The translations under genes were made by a program, and so were the position numbers. Below are positions 54,972 to 64,000 of a DNA stretch of 64,000 nt, in pieces. The stretch is from Blakeslea trispora. Taxonomy: Eukaryota; Mucoromycota; Mucoromycetes; Mucorales; Choanephoraceae. The notes beneath the pieces were generated by a model. The model did no database searches, was not told the origin of the DNA, and saw nothing but the letters and a program-made list of their open reading frames with translations. The stretch's first letter is position 1, and each line of letters begins with the position of its first letter. The DNA lies in NCBI GenBank assembly GCA_025331445.1, contig JAIWNE010000083.1, positions 62,001-126,000 on the forward strand, in the 5' to 3' direction.

Positions 54972-57577
54972 ATGAGTGGCTTCTTCGGCTCTAATGAAGC
55001 TACCTCAAAATGGGGAGGTTTGTTTAAACAAGCTATATCTAATGTGGAAACCACATTTGACTCTTTACTTGAACAACCCAACGAGCAACAGCAACAAAGA
55101 CAAGCGAAACTTGAGAAAGGTAGAACACAAAGACAACGAGCTCCTGAGACTGACGGGTTTTATAGACACAGAAACAGAGACCTATGTGGACCCTATCACA
55201 GGCATGGTGACTACAGTAGAACGACCCAAAAAGAAGAAGCCTCCAGTCACATCTCAGCCCACAACACAAACAACTCAAACAGCATCACCTCGGTCAAGTC
55301 AAGACTTGTCTAGTCGACTAGCAGCTGTGATGGCCGACAAGAAGCCTAGCGCATCACGTTCTTCTAGCATCAAGACCGAGCAAGATTCATTAGAGCCTGA
55401 AAAGAAAGATACCACAGACATACCCTTAGAGCCAAGTCCTTCTCCGAATGAGAATAAAGGGGCCGATACTCAACAAACAAGCGAAGAAAAAGAGGAGCCA
55501 GAGCCAAAGCCAGAGCCAAAGCCAGAGCCAAAGCCAGAGCCAAAGCCAGAGCCAAAGCCAGAGCCAAAGCCAGAGCCAGAAGCCGAACTAGAAGCCGAAC
55601 TAGCCTCAAGGAAAGAGCCTATAGTAGAAGACCAAGATATAGTGAAAGACACTGAAACAGACGAAGCAGTAGAGAAATCAATAACAGAATTGCCTATAGA
55701 GAAGCCGGTGGAGAATGACAAAAAGCAGCAGATGGATCGAATTCTTGAGCAACGAGAAACTCAGTTATTTCAGGCCATGGAAACGATTGCTAAGCTTCAT
55801 GATCAAATTCATCAGATGCAAGAAGAAACAGATCAGAAACAAATTCAAATTCAGCAACTAGAGATGGAAAGAGACCAGCTTGTGGAAGATAATTCTCAGG
55901 CAGGCTCAGCACCTCAGCTTATGAAATCAGTCAAACGATTAGAATCTACTGTAGAAGACCTGAAGCGACAGTTATCAGACAAGGAGGACAAACTACAGGG
56001 TCTGTTGCAAGAAGGAGAAAAGCTTTCAAAGGCTGAATTAAAGCATACCACCACCATCAAAAAGCTTAGAGGGGAGAAGCAAGAGGCAGAGAAAACAGTG
56101 AATGAACTGACAAAGAAACTAGAGAAAGCACAGGCAGACCTTACTCAATCTGCTGAAAAGGAAACAAAACAGACTGAACAAGAAAAAAAGTTGCAGGCAT
56201 CTGTCAAATTACTGAATGACCTGACAGAGCAACAAACTCGCCATATCAACAAACTTGAGTCTGAGAAGCAACAGTTGACAAAGAAGTTGACTGAGGCAGA
56301 GACTGGATGGAAGGCTGCCAGAGACAGTATCGAGCAAGAAAAGCAAAAGGCTCAGGTAGAAGCAGAACAGGTCAACGCAGCTGCCTTGGAAAAGGAAATC
56401 AAAGCAAATGATCGTCTGCACAAAGAATTGACAAAGCAGCAACAAGAAGCTGAGCAATTGGAAGCTAAATTGCGTAAGGAGGTGCGTGAATTACAGATTG
56501 CGTTACAGACAGTAGAGGAACAGGCCGGTACGCGTGAAGATCAATTGAGAAAAGAAGTGGCCGATCTTCAGTTACGATTGCAACAATCAGACACTAAAAT
56601 GGATGATTTAACAGTGCATGTGGATGAAGCAACAGCTCCTTTATTAAGACAAATTGAGCGACTTCAAACTCAGCATGCCATTGCCATTAAAAGTCGAGAT
56701 GAAGCAGAACAAAGGTAAGAAAGAAAGAAGTCCAAAGAACAAAAGTTAAACGGAATGACTTTACTCTACTAGAATGATGGCTCGGATGCAAGCAGCAGAA
56801 GAGGAACAAAAACATACAATAGAGAAAGAAGCGCAGTTACAAAAGGACCTGATAGAATTAAAGCAACAGCTGAATGAAACAAGTGCTGAGCGAGACAGAT
56901 TAGCCTCTGAATTAGCCAATGTTCAGACAGAGCTAGAGACAAGCCGAAACATACAGAAACAGCTAGAGGAAAGAGTTGAATTATTGACAAAGGAAACACA
57001 GGCGCTGGTGGATAAGGAAGTACGAGATCAAGAAGGTCTAAAGAACCAATACCAACGCTTGATGAAGGAGCGCTTAACTGAAGAGCGCAAACAGTTTGAA
57101 ATTCGATTAAAAGCTGCTACCGCTCACTCTGTTCCTGCAGAGCAACAGATAGAAGACATGCCATTGCAACACCGTCGTACACCTAGCATCAGCTCTCGTT
57201 CCAGTTTTGACAGCAGCTCAACGCCCACGAATGTACTTGTGGAGCGACTTCAATCGACCATCAGGCAATTAGAAAACCAATTGAACTTTTATCAGGCTCA
57301 ACTATCCAGTTCGTCTCAATCGCGTGATGAGCTCTCTGAAGAAGTATTGAGTCTGACTCAAGAACTCGATCAATTACGTAAGCAAGTGCGTCAAACACGT
57401 GACTTGCAGGAACGTTACCAACAGCTAGACAGTCGATACCAAACCTTACTTGAGTTACTAGGAGAACGTACTGAACAAGTAGAAGAACTGAAGGCTGATT
57501 TGGCTGATGTCAAGGAGATGTACAAAAGTCAGGTTATAGATCTGGTACAGAAATTAGATCAACTCAAGAAGAAATAA
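54972..57577 (+). CDS. TMF/Sgm1-like Golgi coiled-coil protein, with a frame change near its start
   Basis: The start M-S-G-F-F-G-S and SKWGGLFKQAISNVETTFDS, an amphipathic helix as in TMF1, is in one frame (54972 to about 55119). From about 55133 the protein continues in the next frame (DNELLRLTGFIDTETETYVD, then PITGMVTTVERPKKKKP). No normal intron joins them. Then come Ser/Thr/Lys-rich sequence, a (PEPK) repeat (55495-55580), long coiled coils, an intron at 56715-56772, and the C-terminal TMF domain (RYQTLLELLGERTEQVEELK, then ADLADVKEMYKSQ). Total about 845 residues. TMF/Sgm1 is a Rab6/Ypt6 effector that tethers vesicles at the Golgi. The end is 4 bp from the ATP10 stop. The frame change may be a base error, a true mutation, or a 13-nt GT..AG gap. 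Confidence 0.83.
55495..55580. repeat. 12-bp tandem repeat encoding PEPK
   Basis: About seven copies of GAGCCAAAGCCA, beginning and ending with GAGCCAGA variants. Encodes a Pro-Glu-Pro-Lys repeat inside the TMF-like protein and is likely length-variable. Confidence 0.93.
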
Positions 57578-57581
57578 ACCT

Positions 57582-58614
57582 TTATTGTTTCTTTTGATAG
57601 AGATAATCTGTCATAGCCAACATGTTGCCAACCTCTTCAGGAGTGGCTTCACCATGCGCTGTCCAGCGCACACGACAGTCTTGATCTACTAAAAAGGCAT
57701 ATCCAATATATTGATTGGTCATATCCAGGAATTTACGTGTACGACTGATGTCCTTTAGAATCAAACAATAGTTGTCTTTGCGTTCAGCAGCTAAATTGTT
57801 TCGAATGCTGGGTACAAAAGCTTTTAGCAGTAATTGCTTTAGCATATTCTCTTGTACATTTACTTCTAATAGCTGAATCTCTTTGTGATCTTTGTATTTC
57901 TCCAAAAATGGCTTGATAAATGATTCGGCATGAGGCTATTTTGTCGAGAGAGAGATATGAGTGCTATTGTTTTTTTCAACAGAAAGGTTTCAAGTTTACC
58001 TCACCAAATTTAGCATAGACAAAGGTCATTAAAGTGATTTTGCCTAGTAACTTCTCGGTTGTATTGATCTTTTGACGGGACAAGGTTTGTACTTCAAAAT
58101 TAGGCATATAACCAGCCTTTTCGGGCTTGACTAGTTGTGTATTGGCAAAGTACATTTTGCCACCATGTTGTCTCATCTCTATTTTTTTTTCCTTTTCCTT
58201 TTAGTCAGTTTACTTGGAAGCAAAGCTCGAATTATTACCATGAACATCAGCAAAATAAGATCGAGTGGCTTCTTCTACTCTGTTACGACAATTGTTAGTT
58301 CTTTATATCTCTAAAGGTTTGTGTTGAGTAACATACAAGTGACGACGTTCAGCAGCATGAGCAGCAAATGCTTTTTCGTAATCAACAAAATCTCGTAATT
58401 TTTGTTTATTGCGTTGTACCCAGGTATTATGATCGACCACAGGAGGATCCCGAACACCCACTACAGTAGGTGCAGGACGAAATGTACCATACTTCTCGGG
58501 CTTTGTTTCCTGTTGTGGTTGATCGGGTGCAGCTGTTGTAAACAAGCGAAGGTGTTGAGTAGGACGTTGAACTGGGCGCACTAAAGAAGAGAATCGAGGT
58601 AGGTTTCGTAACAT
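57582..58614 (-). CDS. ATP10: Mitochondrial ATP synthase assembly factor Atp10
   Basis: Four exons: 58614-58337, 58279-58239, 58178-58000, 57935-57582, giving 283 residues (yeast 279). The N-terminus has a typical mitochondrial presequence (MLRNLPRFSSLVRPVQRPTQ). The core has MYFANTQLVKPEKAGYMPNF, KITLMTFVYAKFGEPHAESF, EVNVQENMLKQLLLKAFVPS and YIGYAFLVDQDCRVRWTAHG, then ATPEEV near the end, all characteristic of ATP10. It acts in the inner membrane in assembly of the Fo subunit 6. Exon 2 is 41 nt, and one phase-1 intron splits the V-H-G-E-M segment. Confidence 0.92.
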
Positions 58615-58846
58615 TATTTTGTAAAGAGAAAAAAATCGAAGAAAAAAGGGGGTGGCTGGCTTTTTCTTGGATATAAAAAAAAAGATATCTAGTTACATGT
58701 CAGGAATTCCTCCTCTTTTCAAAAAACAAAAAAAAAAAAAGAAATTTATAATAGTATGCATGATAGCCAAAAAAAAAGAATGTGTTTGTATGTATAAATT
58801 ATATCCATCTATATGTGTGTATGTGTGTATGTACTATGGCTGGATA

Positions 58847-60780
<1,934 letters not shown>

Positions 60781-61010
60781 CTGAAAAGAAGCGAATTTTA
60801 GCAAATAAACTCTAGAAAGTAAGCTTGGGTTTATCTTCTCTTTTCTTTTCTTTTGTAATAAGAAAAGAAAACAGAATGTAGAGAAGAGTGAGATGAGGAA
60901 AAAGGAAAAAAAAACTACTACAATAATAACAGAGAATAAGGCACATTGTTTCCCAAAATTGTATTGGCTCATCACACAAAAAAGAGATTGTACTACCTTC
61001 ATCGTAGTCT

Positions 61011-63563
61011 CAGGTACAGTCCGGCTGGTGGAAAAAAATTAATACAATGATGTCTCTGTAAAACTTTAATCCTTAAAAGATCACATCAAATGCTTAGTTC
61101 AATACATGCGTTTATCAAATCTCTAAAAACAGTTTTATATTGACCTCTTTCTCTATCTTTAATAGAAGATCTTTGAACTCATGGGCTTTCAGGATTGATT
61201 TATATCCAAACTGTTTATGATAGGAAAGAGAGTCATTATTGAAAGGACTTTACTACAGTCATGCCACTGAGTTGTGCTGTTTTTTCAATAACCCCACTGA
61301 AAATGATATACTGCCCTCTCTCTCAAATGCCATCGTTTTCGAGTTTTGGACTTTAGACTTTCTTGCTTACATGTCATGAGTCAGAGCCTCCATTCAACAG
61401 TACTTTTTTTTCGTTTTCTATAAAGGCAATTTCTTATATCTTACTGCTATTCAAATGTTGAAGAAAAGACAACAGATTGAAGTTATTTCGCGATGAACAG
61501 CAGTAGTTTGTTGATTTAGAGAATATGTTTATAATTATTCTTTATTTCGAATAAGAGAAAAGAGTGAAATAAATCTAAACATACATAGGTTTTAAGGATA
61601 GCAATTGTCAACTAGCAATCAATAGGATTGTTCGCTTAAACAAATTGTCTTTTTGAACGACAATTGATGTTTTCATAAGGCTCTTGATGCATTACTTCTG
61701 TTTAAACGTTACATAGCCTTAGCATGAGCTGCATTGACTATGGGGCTAAATAGGCTCAATTGGTCTTTGCATACTTAGTGTAACTTAAGATTATTGTTTG
61801 CATGCTAAAGTATCAAAGACAAAGACTTTTTACGTGTTCTCTCTTGATGCGAAGACATATACTGTACTTTTGAATTGGAAGCACTAAGTTCTTACTTGTC
61901 TAGTTATGAGGATTGACTGTGTTTGATTTACAGGGTTGGAATACTATTGCTATATATTGGTATTCTGCACTATAAGCTACTGTTTGTAAAAGTGCTGTAT
62001 ATGTCATTAAAGAGGTTGTTATGTGGTATACTTTTCTTGTTGGTGTGAATTTCCTAGATACTTGTATCTTTGGTTTTAAAGTGTGTTTTTTTTGATTGCG
62101 AGAATATCAGGATTTTGTTTCAATGCCTTCATTTAGCTGTAAAACATGCTCTAAATGACTTGTACATAGCATCAAAGCCAAAGGCTTTATTTAGGCTTAA
62201 ACCTCACTCAAAGACTAAAGTTTGATTGTCCCAATCATTCATGTCTTGATTACACATATTCCTCAGAAAAAAGAAAAACGAAAACGTACATGTAAGTTCA
62301 AGCTAATGAAGTTAGAGGATATAAGTTACATTTAACGGTCTCTATTGCCTACCATTAAAGGAACGAACGGCTTCACCTCAGTTTGCAGTGCTAGAAAGCT
62401 ATGCTTGATAGCTTCTGTGGAATTATATATAGCCTTTTCAACCCAGATGAGTACAAATGAAACTGCTTGTTATTATTTTGTTTAGATGACAGCAATACTT
62501 GTTCATTCTTCACTCTTCTTCTTCTTTTCTCGAATGCCATCTTTTAAGGTTATCTGACTTGTTGGACAAGTATCACTGCAAATTAAAGAGGAGTTTGGCT
62601 GTCACAATCAAAAATACAGGAAAGTGAATGTCGGCATGAAATAGCATGGCATCTCTTAGTTTGTTTACTTCTCAACGCCCTCTAGCTTACTGATCCTATT
62701 GGTTATCACATGTTTTTTTCTTTTTACTGATAGATAAGTGAATAGAGAGATGCCAGGCTCTGATTGGATGACTGGCTTTTTTTTTCAGTGTGTATTTGAA
62801 GTAAACAGAACGTAATGATCATTTTCTCCCTCTTTTTCTCTCGCTTTATCAAAGTCATCTCAACTACATCTTGAAACTTTGTCACTCAGACAAACTCAAA
62901 GGCAAGTAACAAAACACTCTTCTTTAATAATGCTTTCATCTAACTTGCTTTGTCGTGTATAGCCTAAAAATCTGCAATCTACGCAAGTCTATTATTGCAC
63001 CAAGAGCAAAAAAAACGTTATCTACAAAAAAGAAGAAAATGCGCGTGCCTTTCCATCTACAAAACTACAAAACTACAAATGCTTTCAAGCTCTACAAATC
63101 CTTTTTACTCGTTCTCTCTGCTCTCTCTCTTCTTCTCTTGGTGCTTCTGCCTCTACTTCAAGCTTGATGGGGGGTAAGGACAAAGACTGATGCTGCCTTT
63201 CCTGATCCTATATAAAGTGGCTTACGACCGGAATCTAGTCCATTTTCGCGAACGACCCTCGTTTTCTAGTATTGGGACTGAAGTCGGAATGACTGAGGAC
63301 AATTACGCCGCCTGATCTGTTAACTTTATGAGTGTGTCCTGTAGGGATCTGGGCAGAGGAAGTGGGTACAGACATACTTGTACTATTCCTCGTTAGTTGA
63401 CTGGTATGGGGTTTGCTAAGGATTTGGGATAGTGCGAACAGAACTGAGTCTTCTTTGGCTTATTCAAAAAAGTAAGTCAAGGAAGGCTTACCCTCTGCGT
63501 TCTTACTTTTCTTGTCTTGCTTTGTTGCCGGAGGTGACTCTATTACTAAACAACACAAGAATT
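61011..63563. other. Long intergenic region, about 2.5 kb
   Basis: No gene recognised with confidence. A short frame near 63039-63167 (MRVPFHLQNYKTTNAFKLYK, then a Leu-rich hydrophobic run) looks like a membrane anchor and is preceded by a CT-rich leader, but I could not link it to further exons. A GC-richer stretch at 63200-63400 has no open frame and no tRNA-like fold that I can see. Confidence 0.45.
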
Positions 63564-63711
63564 GCCTTTACTGATGCCTTTACTGATGCCTTGCTGGGTC
63601 CCTGCTTCTGTCTCTATTTCTGTCTCTATTTCTGCTTCCATCTCTGCTTCCATCTCTGCTTCCAAATGTGCCTATCCAAATGTGCCTATCCAACTGTGCC
63701 TATCCAACTGT
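63564..63711. repeat. Series of short 12-14 bp tandem duplications
   Basis: Four different units follow each other: GCCTTTACTGAT twice, CTGTCTCTATTT twice, TGCTTCCATCTC twice, and TGTGCCTATCCAA(A/C) about three times. In one forward frame they encode a V-S-I-S / A-S-I-S repeat. Possibly a low-complexity secreted or wall protein exon, otherwise just minisatellite sequence. Confidence 0.8.
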
Positions 63712-63912
63712 ATCTTGACAGTATTTACCGTATCTGAACCACCATACACCTTCTCAGATTGCCTTAAGAAGAGTTTTTTATCGTGTTTAACACTTTTTCT
63801 CTTCACCTAAATAAAAAATCTATTTTCTATCTTGTTCCATGATAAAAATTACAGATATCACAGTCTTTATAACTGTCTTTGTTACTGCTTAAACCTCTCC
63901 GTCCTTCCCTTT

Positions 63913-63941
63913 CTCACTCACTCACTCACTCACTCACTCAC
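63913..63941. repeat. (CTCA)n microsatellite
   Basis: About seven CTCA units, followed by CTCTCACA. Non-coding as far as visible. Confidence 0.9.
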
Positions 63942-64000
63942 TCTCACAGAAGGAAGATGGATCTTTCATTGCTTTACATGCTTCTCCACGTGATGCATTC

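Noticed and set aside
55370..55721. Minus-strand frames rich in Leu-Ala or Gly-Ser-Phe over the PEPK repeat
   Set aside because: Reverse reading of a 12-bp coding repeat always stays open; the plus strand holds the real gene.
63200..63420. GC-richer non-coding segment considered as an RNA gene
   Set aside because: I could not fold it as a tRNA or find rRNA, snRNA or snoRNA boxes; a covariance-model search would be needed.

Overview
The window is nuclear DNA from a fungus, most likely one of the Mucoromycota (Mucorales-like). The signs are AT-rich, T- and CT-tract-rich promoters, many introns of about 40-100 nt with GT..AG ends and CTAAC/CTGAC-type branch sites, and a gene set that is fungal but of an early-diverging kind: a Chs7-like chitin synthase chaperone, a short THOC5, a STK32-type kinase and a pepsin-like protease. 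There are no rRNA genes, recognisable tRNAs, CRISPR arrays or prokaryotic operons. Genes sit on both strands. I rebuilt exon-intron structures by hand from splice signals, reading phase and protein family match.

Layout. 1-2.3 kb: no gene seen. 2.3-9.8 kb: GNAT-like acetyltransferase, a tandem START-domain protein with a possible membrane tail, phosphomannomutase, and an MSP-domain protein. 9.8-20.3 kb: FSP1/AIFM2-like flavoprotein, an IML2/TTC39-type TPR protein, a CsbD-like small protein, a sulfotransferase-like protein, and a coiled-coil plus PH (Num1/Mcp5-type) protein. 20.6-25.35 kb: secreted aspartic protease, SF3B6, ribosomal protein eL21, and a small two-exon orphan. 25.76-30.34 kb: a DDE transposon into which an apparently intact Tc1/mariner-like element has inserted. 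30.5-45.7 kb: a dense block of conserved genes (MND1, beta-COP, PWP2, THOC5, XPD/RAD3, LEO1, a GATA-finger/SET methyltransferase, a small orphan). 46.0-46.9 kb: a decayed Tc1-like transposase. 47.9-51.6 kb: the chs7-like gene and an inverted partial copy of it on either side of a universal stress protein gene. 51.6-60.8 kb: MRS2, a divergent multi-exon orphan, a TMF/Sgm1-like Golgi coiled-coil protein, ATP10, and a STK32-like kinase. 61-64 kb: mostly empty, ending in short tandem repeats.

Functional themes are ordinary housekeeping: the vesicle coat and Golgi tethering (beta-COP, TMF), transcription and repair (XPD, LEO1, THOC5, SET), ribosome biogenesis (PWP2, eL21), mitochondria (MRS2, ATP10, possibly IML2), and cell wall or glycosylation (Chs7, PMM). 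Neighbouring genes do not form a pathway cluster.

The most unusual items are the GATA-GATA-AWS-SET fusion, the recent inverted duplication of the 5' half of chs7, the nested transposons whose inverted repeats differ by a flipped hairpin loop, initiator exons of only 5 and 6 nt, and an unexplained frame change near the start of the TMF-like gene.
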